A program made the translations under genes and the position numbers. 64,000 bases of DNA, taken from Kosakonia sp. H02. Its GTDB lineage: Bacteria > Pseudomonadota > Gammaproteobacteria > Enterobacterales > Enterobacteriaceae. Shown here one piece after another: positions 17,198 to 26,680 of the stretch. How positions within the stretch are numbered: position 1 is the stretch's first letter; every line of letters starts with the position of its first letter. The notes below the pieces were generated by a model. That model saw nothing but the letters and a program-made list of their open reading frames with translations, did no database searches and was not told the origin of the DNA. The stretch lies in NCBI GenBank assembly GCA_030704225.1, contig CP131915.1, forward strand, positions 2,480,001-2,544,000, read 5' to 3'.

Positions 17198-18670
17198 TCA
17201 CCCCGCCGGGTGAATAAAATTTACGCGTGCTGTGGGTGGAGACAATGTCGGATGTTTGTTGATGTAGTCCGTCAGTAAAGTCGCCATCGGCACATCATAT
17301 CGTTCGCGAATCGCTATTTCGCGAATACCAAAATCGCTGACCTGTTCGTTACAGGCCACTCGATACGTTTTGTCCAGCGCCAATGGTTTGCCGTTAACCA
17401 AAATTGCCGTCATGCGGGAACCCGCCGGTTGGGCGAAATCCACTGTGAAAGTCATGCCGCTGACGTGAGCATACGCGCCAGAAATAATGTTCTGTTGCAG
17501 ATAATTATGCTCAATAAAATCTTTGATCTGTTGGCCGGTCATTTCTCGGGTGACCAGCGGCAGACGAAACGGCAGCGCATTTAATACCTGCCCGTAAGTC
17601 ACCGGCCCGGCCTGGATGCTGTCACGCAAAAACGCGCCGACGGTAAAGGCGATATCCGCTTTGGTGTATTCCCGCTCCGCATCGGCCATCACCGAACCCA
17701 GATTAGTCTGCCCGGAACGCACATGTTTGCGCTCGCCATCAAGGGTAAAAGGCAGCGTCATGACGACCTGGCTGAGCATTTCAGCGTTATCGGCCTGCGC
17801 CTGGTCGATGCAGGCCTGCGTTTCGCCATCGGCTTTGACGGAGGCTAACGCCGCCACATCCAGCAGTTTTTCATTCCACGCGACAATTTTCTTATCTTTC
17901 ACCGTTAAGCGCAGTTGCCCGAGATAGTCGCCATATTGCCCGGCGTTAACCATCACGGTTTTGCCCATCTGTTTGCCCCCTTGCACGGCAATATGGTCAT
18001 GACCGTCCACCAGCACATCGATCTCCGGCACGACGGCCACCAGTTTCATAATGTTGACGTCCGGGTCGGTTTTGCCGATATGCGCCAGCACAATAATCAG
18101 ATCGCTCTGGTCTTTAACCTGCGCCACCGTCTCCTGTACCGCTTTGATCGGATCGCTGACGCTAAACCCGGCCAGTTTATTTTCCGTGGTGGCGACCATC
18201 GCATTCAGCGGCGAGACGCCGATAATAGCGATATTCAGCCCGGCAACTTTTTTGATAATAAAGGGACGAAAGGCAAGTTTATTCTGATAGTGAATATTGG
18301 CAGAGACAAACGGGAAATTGGCTTTATCCCGCAGGGACAACACTTCCGGCCCGCCGAAAATAAAGTCTGCATTGCCCGGCGTAAAAGCATCATAAGCCAT
18401 GGTATTCATCGCGCGGACATTGGGTTCACCCAGCGCCAGGTCTGTTACCGGCATTCCGCTCATCGCATCACCGACATCCAGCAACAGCACATTCGGCGAG
18501 TTATTACGTAATGTTTTAACGTAAGCGCTTATTTTACCGTAACCAATGCCCTCCTCACTCATGCCGCGCCCGTGGGTATCTCCGGTGTGCAGAAGCGTCA
18601 GTTCTACTTCACTTGCCTGTAGCGAACAGGCGCTGAAAAGCAGAAAAAATGCCATTAATCCTTTTCTCAT
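17198..18670 (-). CDS. Periplasmic UshA-like metallophosphatase/5'-nucleotidase
   Basis: This 490-residue protein has a signal peptide (MRKGLMAFFLLFSACSLQA), an N-terminal metallophosphatase domain and a C-terminal 5'-nucleotidase domain (about residues 320-470). Metal motifs are LLHTGDTHGR (Asp31, His33), LDVGDAMSG (Asp68), VLAHIG and VDGHDH. The usual GNHEF/GNHD motif reads GNADF (residues 99-103), so the catalytic histidine is replaced by alanine. The family dephosphorylates periplasmic nucleotides or sugar nucleotides; activity here is uncertain because of that change. Confidence 0.85.
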   Translation of the reverse strand: MRKGLMAFFLLFSACSLQASEVELTLLHTGDTHGRGMSEEGIGYGKISAYVKTLRNNSPNVLLLDVGDAMSGMPVTDLALGEPNVRAMNTMAYDAFTPGNADFIFGGPEVLSLRDKANFPFVSANIHYQNKLAFRPFIIKKVAGLNIAIIGVSPLNAMVATTENKLAGFSVSDPIKAVQETVAQVKDQSDLIIVLAHIGKTDPDVNIMKLVAVVPEIDVLVDGHDHIAVQGGKQMGKTVMVNAGQYGDYLGQLRLTVKDKKIVAWNEKLLDVAALASVKADGETQACIDQAQADNAEMLSQVVMTLPFTLDGERKHVRSGQTNLGSVMADAEREYTKADIAFTVGAFLRDSIQAGPVTYGQVLNALPFRLPLVTREMTGQQIKDFIEHNYLQQNIISGAYAHVSGMTFTVDFAQPAGSRMTAILVNGKPLALDKTYRVACNEQVSDFGIREIAIRERYDVPMATLLTDYINKHPTLSPPTARVNFIHPAG

Positions 18671-18871
18671 TTTTATTTCCTTTTATTTTTTTCCGACGTA
18701 GAAAAACAAAAAAACCTGAAACTCACAAACCGGGTGAAATAAACCGGCGTGGGTTTCAGGTTTAGCCTTTATCGCGTCACTATCCTGACGGCGGATAATT
18801 TATCGGGCGTGATGCGATGTAGCAAGCAGACTTTTCTTCGCACTGTGAAGCCAGTCACTGGAAACGTCGTA

Positions 18872-21436
18872 CTAGGCGGCGATACGCCGCAACGCCTGGG
18901 CAAGTTGCAGCCGGGTAAACGGTTTGCGCAACAGTTCGACATCCGGTAGCGCCGGGTTATGCACCGGGCGCAGATCCTGGCCGCTAATCAGCAGCAACGG
19001 TAAATGGGGATAATGTTGGCGCGCGGCGCTGATCACCTCCGCGCCGCTTAGCCGCCCCGGCAGCATTAAGTCGCTGATTAATGCGCCGATGTCCGCTGAT
19101 GCGCCCAGCATCTGTAAAGCCTGTTCGCCGCTCTCTGCCTCCAGCGTCAGATAACCGAGTTCATGAAGCTGCTCGCAGAGCGTCTGGCGCACATCGGCTT
19201 CATCTTCCAGCACCAGAATCAGCGTGTCGCGGTTATCGCTGCCTTGGGCAATATCCGGCTCAACGGCGCTGGTGACCTGCACCGCCGCGCGTGGCAGTTG
19301 CAAACGCACCGTTGTCCCCTGCCCAGGCGCACTTTCGATTTCGACCCGCCCGCCGGACTGGCGCACAAAGCCGTAGACCATCGACAGGCCAAGCCCGCTG
19401 CCGCTGCCGGTCTGTTTGGTGGTAAAGAAGGGTTCAAACACCTGCGCTTTCACCTCTTGCGACATGCCGCAACCGCGATCGATAACCTCCAGCGCCACCA
19501 TATCCTGCTTGCGCCCGTCGCTGCGCGTCACGCGCTGGTTCCAGGTGCGTATTTTAATCACGCCGCTTTGTCCCTCCATCGCATCGCGGGCGTTCATCAC
19601 CAGGTTGATGATGGCGTTTTCCAGCTGCCCGACGTCAATCCACGCTGGCCATGCCGGATGCTGGGCTTCAATTGCCAGCGTCAGCGTGGCGGGCAGCGAG
19701 TGGCGCATCAGCTCGCCGAGATTTTCCAGCAGCGCCTGCATCTCTACCGCGTGCGGATGCAGCGATTGCTTGCGGGAAAACGCCAGCAACCGCTGAGTCA
19801 GCAATGCGCCACGCTCGGCGGCTTTCAGCGCCCGCGAGATACGCGCCGCATCGGGTAAGTCCGTTGAAACCAGTTCCAGGCTGCCGATAATCACCGCCAG
19901 CAGGTTGTTAAAATCATGGGCTAACCCGCCCGTAAGCTGGCCGACCGCTTTCATCTTCTGGCTATGCAGCAGCGCCTCTTCCAGCCCTTTGCGCTCGGTG
20001 CGATCCAGCACCACATTGACCATCCCGCGCCCCGGCACCGGGCTGAAACGCAGTTCAATGGTGCGGTTATCCGCCAGGCGCAACTCCTGGGTTTTTGGGA
20101 TCGGGCGCGTCAGGTTTTCCTGCACATGACCAGGGAGATCGCTCACCAGCCGCAGCAGGCTCTGATAGTGCTGCCCGCGCTGGAGCGCCCCGTCGCCAAG
20201 CCCCAGCAGCAGCGGATATTGCGGGTTCCACACCACCAGATTCCCCTGATTGTCGAACAGGGCAAAGCCGTCACGCATCGCATGAAACGTGGTTTCCAGT
20301 TGCGTGCTTTTCTCTTTTAACAGTTTTGAGGTGTGCTCAAGCGAGGCGGTATTGCGGGCAAAAACGTTAAACGCCCGCGCCAGTTCGCCCAGTTCGTCGC
20401 GCCGTTGCAACCCAGGCACGGAAACGTCCTGCTCGCCGTGGGCCAGCCGCGACATGGCGCGGGAAATGGCGGTAAGGTTCGACCCCAAATTGCGGTAGAT
20501 ATACCAGCCCGCAAAGCCGGTAATAATCAGCGCCAGCAGGGCGAAGACGCTGATAAAGACGATGATCGAGCGCAACTCCTGGTGGCTTTGCGCCGTGCGC
20601 TGCTCAGAGGCCTGCGCCACTTCGGCAACGTACTGATTAATATCGCTGTTCAGCAGGGCGACCAGCGCTTTGATATGAAACATCGACCAGCTAATCGCCA
20701 AATCGCTCGCTTCAAGCTGGCGCGAGAGCGGCTCCAGCTTGCGCAACTCCGCGCTGAAATCCGGCAGGATAAACGTCACCAGCGGATCACTCGCACGAAT
20801 GGGCAATTGCGCCATTACTGCCGTCAGTTGTGCAATGGTGGCGCGTGGCGACGGGGTTTCAATGGCGGCGATAATCAGCCGGTCCATCTCTGCCAGCAGG
20901 CGCGGGTCAGGAATGTTTCCGTTATCGCGCAGGGCAATATCCTGCAAATGGCGCAAATAACTTTGGTTCTGGTAGAGGGAACTGAGCAGCGCGTTACGCT
21001 CCAGATGGCGGCGCTGGCCGCGTTGCAGCATCTCGGTGACGCTTTGCTGAAGTTCATGGCTGCGCCCGGTAATTTGCGCCACCAGTTGCGGCTCCACGCT
21101 TGCCAGCGGCGCATTCGCCAGTTGGCCAAGTGAGCGTTGCAATGCGCTTTGCGTCGCTTTCAGGCGCTCGGCTTCCCCTTTGTACTCCAGCGCGCCCACC
21201 ACCTGCGACAGGCGCACCGCCGCAGTGGCGACGCTTGCGGTGTCGCGCGCCAGGTTCATGCTGCTGGTCATATCATCCAGCGTCTGCTGTTGCACCTGTT
21301 CCTGAATCTGGCTGGCATGGCGAAAACCGAGCACCGCCACGCCGCAGACCATTAACGTCACTGCCACCACCAGCAAATTAAAAAACAATAACCGCCCACG
21401 GGCGCTGGTGAAAAAAGGGTTGGTGCGCTGCGGCAT
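18872..21436 (-). CDS. Membrane-bound hybrid sensor histidine kinase
   Basis: This 854-residue protein has two membrane segments (about residues 15-37 and 295-317) flanking a helical periplasmic sensor. HAMP and PAS-like regions, a HisKA domain (GLAHDFNNLL, near residue 500), an ATPase domain (NLVMNARDAM; GSGLGLSM) and a C-terminal receiver with phospho-acceptor ISDLMLPG near residue 790 follow in order. There is no Hpt domain, so an outside phosphotransfer partner or a regulatory receiver role is expected. It diverges from the sugar ABC operon 125 bp away, which suggests that it senses that sugar, but no response regulator is adjacent. Confidence 0.88.
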   Translation of the reverse strand: MPQRTNPFFTSARGRLLFFNLLVVAVTLMVCGVAVLGFRHASQIQEQVQQQTLDDMTSSMNLARDTASVATAAVRLSQVVGALEYKGEAERLKATQSALQRSLGQLANAPLASVEPQLVAQITGRSHELQQSVTEMLQRGQRRHLERNALLSSLYQNQSYLRHLQDIALRDNGNIPDPRLLAEMDRLIIAAIETPSPRATIAQLTAVMAQLPIRASDPLVTFILPDFSAELRKLEPLSRQLEASDLAISWSMFHIKALVALLNSDINQYVAEVAQASEQRTAQSHQELRSIIVFISVFALLALIITGFAGWYIYRNLGSNLTAISRAMSRLAHGEQDVSVPGLQRRDELGELARAFNVFARNTASLEHTSKLLKEKSTQLETTFHAMRDGFALFDNQGNLVVWNPQYPLLLGLGDGALQRGQHYQSLLRLVSDLPGHVQENLTRPIPKTQELRLADNRTIELRFSPVPGRGMVNVVLDRTERKGLEEALLHSQKMKAVGQLTGGLAHDFNNLLAVIIGSLELVSTDLPDAARISRALKAAERGALLTQRLLAFSRKQSLHPHAVEMQALLENLGELMRHSLPATLTLAIEAQHPAWPAWIDVGQLENAIINLVMNARDAMEGQSGVIKIRTWNQRVTRSDGRKQDMVALEVIDRGCGMSQEVKAQVFEPFFTTKQTGSGSGLGLSMVYGFVRQSGGRVEIESAPGQGTTVRLQLPRAAVQVTSAVEPDIAQGSDNRDTLILVLEDEADVRQTLCEQLHELGYLTLEAESGEQALQMLGASADIGALISDLMLPGRLSGAEVISAARQHYPHLPLLLISGQDLRPVHNPALPDVELLRKPFTRLQLAQALRRIAA

Positions 21437-21561
21437 AGCGGCTCCAGGAGAAGTCAGAACGGTTGCGTGGCGTAACTATGACAAATATGAACAGCTTCTG
21501 ACATTGTGCATTTACCAACGTGTGATGAAGTGCGGAAATCATCAATCGTGGGAGCGTCGTC

Positions 21562-23085
21562 ATGAGCAACATGCCCGTTCTGGAGATGCGCAACATTGCC
21601 AAAGCCTTTGGCAAGTTTTACGCGCTTAAAGGGGTGGACCTGACGGTCTGGCCTGGCGAGATCCACGCGTTAATGGGTGAAAATGGCGCCGGGAAAAGCA
21701 CGCTGATGAAAATTCTCGCCGGTGCCTACGGCGCAACCAGCGGCGAGATCCTGATCGACGGCCAGCCCTACAGCATTAAAAGCCCGAAAGACGCGCTGGC
21801 GGCAGGCATTACGCTTATCTATCAGGAGATGCAGCTCGCGCCTAACTTAACGGTGGCGGAGAACATCTTCCTCGGCAGCGAAATCTCGCGCGGCGGGCTG
21901 GTGCAGCGTAAAGAGATGGCTGCGCAAGCGCAGGCGGTGATTAACCGTCTCGGGGCCAACTTTAGCGCCACCGACCGGGTAATGAAGCTGACCATTGCCG
22001 AGCAGCAGCAGGTGGAAATCGCCCGCGCTCTGCATCGCAACAGCCGCATTCTGGTGATGGACGAACCCACCGCCGCCCTCTCTTCGCGCGAAACGCACCG
22101 TCTGTTTGAACTGATCATGCGCCTGCGCGATGAAGGGATGGCGATTATCTATATCAGCCACCGCATGGCGGAAGTGTATGAACTCTCGGATCGCGTCAGC
22201 GTCCTGCGCGACGGCCAGTATGTCGGCAGCCTGACCCGCGACAAACTCAACGCCTCTGAACTGGTGCGCATGATGGTCGGTCGGCCGTTAAGCGATCTGT
22301 TTAATAAAGAGCGCGATATTCCGCTCGGTAACCCGCGCCTGACTATCCATCACCTGACCGATGGCGAAAAAATTCAGCCGGTCAGCTTGCAGGTGCGCGC
22401 CGGGGAGATTGTCGGCCTCGCCGGGCTGGTGGGCGCCGGGCGATCGGAGCTGGCGCAACTCATCTTCGGCGTGCGCAAAGCCACCGGCGGCATGATTGAA
22501 GTAGATGGCGATCCGGTGGTTATCCACTCTCCGCGCGCAGCCATTGATTTAGGCATCGGTTTTCTGACGGAGAACCGCAAAGAGCAAGGGCTGTTTCTCG
22601 AACTGGCGGCGCAGGAAAACATCACCATGGCGACGCTGGAGCGCGATGCGGCCTGGGGGATGCTGGATCGTAAAAAAGCGCAGTCGATCTCCGATGACGC
22701 CATCAAGTTACTCAATATCCGCGTACCGCACGCGCAAGTGCGAGCGGGCGGGTTGTCCGGCGGTAACCAGCAAAAGCTGTTGATCTCCCGCTGGGTGGCG
22801 ATCGGCCCGCGCATTCTGATCCTTGATGAGCCAACGCGCGGGGTGGATGTCGGCGCAAAAAGCGAGATCTACCGGATCATGAACCAGATGGCGCGCAAAG
22901 GCGTGGCGATCTTGATGATCTCCAGCGAGCTGCCGGAAGTGGTCGGCATGAGCGATCGCGTGTATGTGATGCGCGAAGGCAGCATTGCCGGGGAACTGCA
23001 CAACGGCGAGATAACCCAGGAAAACATCATGACGCTGGCGACCGGCGTTAACGAATCCCATCACCAGGCGGTACACCATGACTGA
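21562..23085 (+). CDS. Sugar ABC importer, tandem ATPase subunit (RbsA-like)
   Basis: This 507-residue protein has two ABC domains, as in RbsA, XylG and AlsA. The first has Walker A GENGAGKST and Walker B LVMDEPTAAL. The second has GLVGAGRSE, signature LSGGNQQK and Walker B LILDEPTRGVD. It powers uptake of a monosaccharide. It overlaps the permease gene by 8 bases and heads the operon 21562-27678. The likely ligand, judged from the downstream isomerase, is a pentose or hexose such as D-lyxose or D-mannose. Confidence 0.93.
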   Translation: MSNMPVLEMRNIAKAFGKFYALKGVDLTVWPGEIHALMGENGAGKSTLMKILAGAYGATSGEILIDGQPYSIKSPKDALAAGITLIYQEMQLAPNLTVAENIFLGSEISRGGLVQRKEMAAQAQAVINRLGANFSATDRVMKLTIAEQQQVEIARALHRNSRILVMDEPTAALSSRETHRLFELIMRLRDEGMAIIYISHRMAEVYELSDRVSVLRDGQYVGSLTRDKLNASELVRMMVGRPLSDLFNKERDIPLGNPRLTIHHLTDGEKIQPVSLQVRAGEIVGLAGLVGAGRSELAQLIFGVRKATGGMIEVDGDPVVIHSPRAAIDLGIGFLTENRKEQGLFLELAAQENITMATLERDAAWGMLDRKKAQSISDDAIKLLNIRVPHAQVRAGGLSGGNQQKLLISRWVAIGPRILILDEPTRGVDVGAKSEIYRIMNQMARKGVAILMISSELPEVVGMSDRVYVMREGSIAGELHNGEITQENIMTLATGVNESHHQAVHHD

Positions 23086-24088
23086 ATCGAAAGAACACGC
23101 AGCCACCACGCCGCAGCAAGAGGCGAAATCCGCTTCCGCAAAAAAAGTGCTGATGGGCGATTTGATGCAAACCGTCGGCATCTTGCCGATTCTTATTCTG
23201 ATCGTGGCGGTATTTGGCTTTATCGCGCCGAACTTCTTTACCGAAAGCAACCTGCTGAATATCACCCGCCAGGCGTCAATCAACATTGTGCTGGCAGCGG
23301 GGATGACTTTTATCATTCTCACCGGCGGGATTGATCTCTCCGTCGGCTCGATTCTCGGCACCACCGCAGTGGCGGCAATGGTGGTCTCGCTGATCCCGGA
23401 GTTGTCGATGCTGTCGATTCCGGCGGCGTTAATGCTTGGCCTGGTCCTCGGCTTATTTAACGGCGCACTGGTGGCGTTTGCCGGGCTGCCGCCGTTTATC
23501 GTCACCCTCGGGACTTACACCGCGCTGCGTGGCGCGGCCTATTTGCTGGCAGATGGCACTACGGTTATCAATTCCGATATCAGTTTTGAATGGATCGGCA
23601 ATAACTATCTCGGCCCGGTGCCGTGGCTGGTGGTGATCGCGCTGGCGGTGATTGTGCTGTGCTGGTTTATTCTGCGCCGCACCACGCTCGGTGTTCATAT
23701 TTATGCCGTCGGCGGCAATATGCAGGCGGCACGCCTGACCGGCATCAAAGTGTGGCTGGTTTTACTCTTCGTTTACGGCATGAGCGGCTTGCTCTCCGGC
23801 CTTGGCGGGGTGATGAGCGCATCAAGGCTCTACAGCGCTAACGGCAACCTCGGCATGGGTTACGAGCTGGATGCCATTGCGGCGGTTATCCTCGGCGGCA
23901 CCAGTTTTGTCGGCGGTATCGGCACCATCACCGGCACGCTGGTTGGCGCATTGATTATCGCCACGCTCAACAACGGCATGACGCTGATGGGCGTCTCCTA
24001 TTTCTGGCAATTGGTGATCAAAGGGGCGGTGATCATCATAGCGGTGCTGATCGACAAATACCGTACCCGGCATCATCAGGCAGCATAA
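23078..24088 (+). CDS. Sugar ABC importer, permease (RbsC-like)
   Basis: This 336-residue protein has eight to ten hydrophobic segments and family stretches such as LTGGIDLSVGSILG and AVILGGTSFVGG. It forms the inner-membrane channel with the ATPase encoded just upstream. The first 25 or so residues are polar and extra compared with short RbsC proteins. Confidence 0.93.
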   Translation: MTESKEHAATTPQQEAKSASAKKVLMGDLMQTVGILPILILIVAVFGFIAPNFFTESNLLNITRQASINIVLAAGMTFIILTGGIDLSVGSILGTTAVAAMVVSLIPELSMLSIPAALMLGLVLGLFNGALVAFAGLPPFIVTLGTYTALRGAAYLLADGTTVINSDISFEWIGNNYLGPVPWLVVIALAVIVLCWFILRRTTLGVHIYAVGGNMQAARLTGIKVWLVLLFVYGMSGLLSGLGGVMSASRLYSANGNLGMGYELDAIAAVILGGTSFVGGIGTITGTLVGALIIATLNNGMTLMGVSYFWQLVIKGAVIIIAVLIDKYRTRHHQAA

Positions 24089-24128
24089 CAATACCCTACA
24101 AAACAGCAACATAAGTGAGGATTACAGC

Positions 24129-25070
24129 ATGCGTCTTAAACCTCTTGTCACTGCGCTCTGTGCGGCTGCAATACTGGCCAGCACGCCGTTTGCGCAGGCC
24201 AAAGATCTGAAATCCATCGGCGTGACGGTGGGCGATCTGGCTAACCCCTTCTTTGTACAAATCACCAAAGGCGCGGAGCTGGAAGCGCGCAAACTGGCGG
24301 GCGATCAGGTCAAAGTGACGCTGGTTTCCAGCGGCTACGATCTGGGCCAGCAGGTCACGCAAATTGATAACTTTATTGCCGCGAAAGTCGACATGATTAT
24401 CCTCAATGCCGCCGATTCGAAAGGCATTGGCCCGGCGGTCAAACGGGCGAAAGAGGCCGGGATTGTGGTGGTGGCGGTTGACGTGGCGGCAGAAGGTGCC
24501 GACGCCACTATCACCTCCGATAACACCCAGGCAGGCGAGATGGCGTGTAAGTACATTACCGACCGCCTGAAAGGTAAAGGCAATGTGGTGATCATCAACG
24601 GGCCGCCGGTTTCTGCGGTGCAAAACCGCGTTGAAGGCTGCCAGACCGAGTTTAAGCGCCACCCGGACATCAAGGTGCTTTCCGATAACCAGAACGCCAA
24701 AGGCAGCCGTGAAGGCGGGCTGGAAGTGATGACCTCACTGCTTGCCGCCAACCCGAAAATCGACGGCGTATTCGCCATCAACGATCCGACAGCGATCGGG
24801 GCCGATCTGGCAGCTAAACAGGCGCAACGTAACGAGTTCTTTATTGTTGGCGTCGACGGCAGCCCGGACGGTGAAGAGGCGCTGAAGCGCAAAAACTCGC
24901 TGTTTGTCGCAACGCCAGCACAGGATCCGCAAGTGATGGCGGCGCGCGCCGTGGAGATCGGTTACGACATCCTGCAAGGCAAGCCCGCGCCGAAAGAGCC
25001 GGTGCTGATCCCGGTCACCCTGATCGATAAACAAAGCGTCAGCAATTACAAAGGCTGGACGGTGAAATAA
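24129..25070 (+). CDS. Sugar ABC importer, periplasmic binding protein (RbsB-like)
   Basis: This 313-residue protein has a signal peptide ending FAQA (about residue 24) followed by a type I periplasmic binding fold (IGVTVGDLANPFFVQITKGAE; ITSDNTQAG; VGVDGSPDG). It should bind the sugar and deliver it to the membrane pair encoded upstream. A 10-bp stem-loop directly after the stop may stabilise the upstream message, as is common for binding-protein genes. Confidence 0.92.
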   Translation: MRLKPLVTALCAAAILASTPFAQAKDLKSIGVTVGDLANPFFVQITKGAELEARKLAGDQVKVTLVSSGYDLGQQVTQIDNFIAAKVDMIILNAADSKGIGPAVKRAKEAGIVVVAVDVAAEGADATITSDNTQAGEMACKYITDRLKGKGNVVIINGPPVSAVQNRVEGCQTEFKRHPDIKVLSDNQNAKGSREGGLEVMTSLLAANPKIDGVFAINDPTAIGADLAAKQAQRNEFFIVGVDGSPDGEEALKRKNSLFVATPAQDPQVMAARAVEIGYDILQGKPAPKEPVLIPVTLIDKQSVSNYKGWTVK

Positions 25071-25078
25071 CGTGCATC

Positions 25079-25101
25079 TCCCTCTCCCGCCGGGAGGGGG
25101 A
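25079..25101 (+). repeat. Stem-loop between the binding-protein and isomerase genes
   Basis: TCCCTCTCCC and GGGAGGGGGA form a 10-bp near-perfect stem around GCC. There is no T-run. The left arm can instead pair over 9 bp (25082-25090 with 25110-25118) with the Shine-Dalgarno region of the next gene, giving two mutually exclusive folds. Confidence 0.6.
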
Positions 25102-25121
25102 ATGCCCACGCGGGAGAGAGT

Positions 25122-25808
25122 ATGAAACGCTCCGCCATTAATGAAATTCTCGGCCATACCCGGCAGTTTTTCTCCATGCACGATGTACATCTGCCGCCTT
25201 TCGCCAGTTTTCCGCCAACGAAATGGCAGCAACTGGACGAAGAGGCCTGGCGCGAAGTGTTCGACCTGAAACTGGGGTGGGATGTCACCGCCTTCGGCAG
25301 CGAGAACTTCTTCGCCCAGGGGCTGACGCTGTTTACCCTGCGTAACGGCTCGCCAGGTGGCGCGCCGTATGAAAAATGCTATGCGGAAAAAATCATGCAC
25401 GTGCGCGACGCGCAGGTGACGCCGATGCATTTTCACTGGCGTAAACGCGAGGACATCATTAATCGCGGCGGCGGTAATTTAATTATTGAACTGTGGAACG
25501 CCGGTGCGCACGACGAAACCGTCAGCACCGACGTTACCGTGGTCATTGATGGCTGCCGACAAGCACACGCGGCGGGCAGCCAGCTGCGCCTCTCACCAGG
25601 GGAAAGTATTTGTCTTACGCCCGGGCTGTATCACAGCTTCTGGGGCGAACCGGGTTTCGGCGATGTGCTGGTCGGGGAAGTGTCATCGGTCAACGATGAT
25701 GACCACGACAACCACTTTCTGCACCCGGTGAATCGCTTTAACGACGTGCTGGAAGATGAACCAGCACAACTGGTGCTCTGCAATGAGTACTCGCTGTTTT
25801 TGGGGTAA
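25122..25808 (+). CDS. D-lyxose/D-mannose-type sugar isomerase
   Basis: This 228-residue cupin-fold protein matches the D-lyxose ketol-isomerase family found in E. coli O157 and Bacillus. Metal-binding residues are visible in MHFHWRKREDIINRGGG (His-X-His and a downstream Glu/Asp) and in LTPGLYHSFWGE. The enzyme would convert D-lyxose to D-xylulose, or D-mannose to D-fructose. GGGAGAGAG gives its ribosome site. Confidence 0.88.
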   Translation: MKRSAINEILGHTRQFFSMHDVHLPPFASFPPTKWQQLDEEAWREVFDLKLGWDVTAFGSENFFAQGLTLFTLRNGSPGGAPYEKCYAEKIMHVRDAQVTPMHFHWRKREDIINRGGGNLIIELWNAGAHDETVSTDVTVVIDGCRQAHAAGSQLRLSPGESICLTPGLYHSFWGEPGFGDVLVGEVSSVNDDDHDNHFLHPVNRFNDVLEDEPAQLVLCNEYSLFLG

Positions 25809-25819
25809 AGGAGGCTGTT

Positions 25820-26680
25820 ATGCCGATGATTTCCCTTGCCGAGGGCCTGGCGCACGCTCGCGATCACCAGTACGCCTTAGGCGCGTTTAACGTGCTCGAC
25901 TCCCACTTTTTACGCGCGTTGTTTGCCGCCGCAAAACAGGAGCGCTCGCCGTTTATTATCAATATTGCCGAAGTGCACTTTAAGTATGTCTCGCTGGAGT
26001 CGCTGGTCGAGGCGGTGAAGTTTGAAGCCGCCCGCAGCGATATTCCGGTGGTGCTGAATCTCGATCACGGGCTGCATTTTGAGTCGGTGGTGCGCGCCCT
26101 GCGCCTGGGTTTCAGCTCGGTGATGTTTGATGGCTCAACGCTGGAGTACGAAGAGAATATTCGCCAGACGCGGGAAGTGGTGAAGATGTGCCACGCCGTG
26201 GGTGTCTCGGTTGAAGCGGAGCTGGGCGCGGTCGGCGGCGATGAAGGCGGTGCGCTGTATGGTCACGCCGATGAAGCCTGTTTTACCGACCCTGAACGGG
26301 CGCGGGATTTTGTCGATCGCACCGGTATCGACACGCTGGCGGTGGCGATTGGCAATGCGCACGGCAAATACAAAGGCGAACCGAAACTCGATTTTGCGCG
26401 CCTTGATGCCATCCGCCAGCAGACCGGCCTGCCGCTGGTGTTGCACGGCGGTTCGGGCATTAGCGATGCGGATTTTCGCCGCGCGATTTCGCTGGGCATT
26501 CATAAAATCAATTTCTACACCGGGATGTCGCAGGCGGCGCTGGGCGCAATTGAGCAGCGCATGGCGAACCGTCAGCCGCTGTATGACGAGTTCGCGCAGT
26601 TGCTGCTCGGCATTGAAGAGGCGATTACCGATACCGTCGCCGGGCAGATGCGCATTTTTGGTAGCGCGGGGCAGCTCTGA
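25820..26680 (+). CDS. Class II ketose-bisphosphate aldolase (GatY/KbaY/FbaA family)
   Basis: This 286-residue aldolase has the class II zinc sites LNLDHGLHFE, EAELGAVGG, GNAHGKY and LHGGSGI. It should split a ketose 1-phosphate or 1,6-bisphosphate into DHAP and an aldehyde. AAAGGAGG precedes the ATG; a second ATG lies two codons in. The TGATG overlap couples it to the kinase gene. Confidence 0.92.
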   Translation: MPMISLAEGLAHARDHQYALGAFNVLDSHFLRALFAAAKQERSPFIINIAEVHFKYVSLESLVEAVKFEAARSDIPVVLNLDHGLHFESVVRALRLGFSSVMFDGSTLEYEENIRQTREVVKMCHAVGVSVEAELGAVGGDEGGALYGHADEACFTDPERARDFVDRTGIDTLAVAIGNAHGKYKGEPKLDFARLDAIRQQTGLPLVLHGGSGISDADFRRAISLGIHKINFYTGMSQAALGAIEQRMANRQPLYDEFAQLLLGIEEAITDTVAGQMRIFGSAGQL

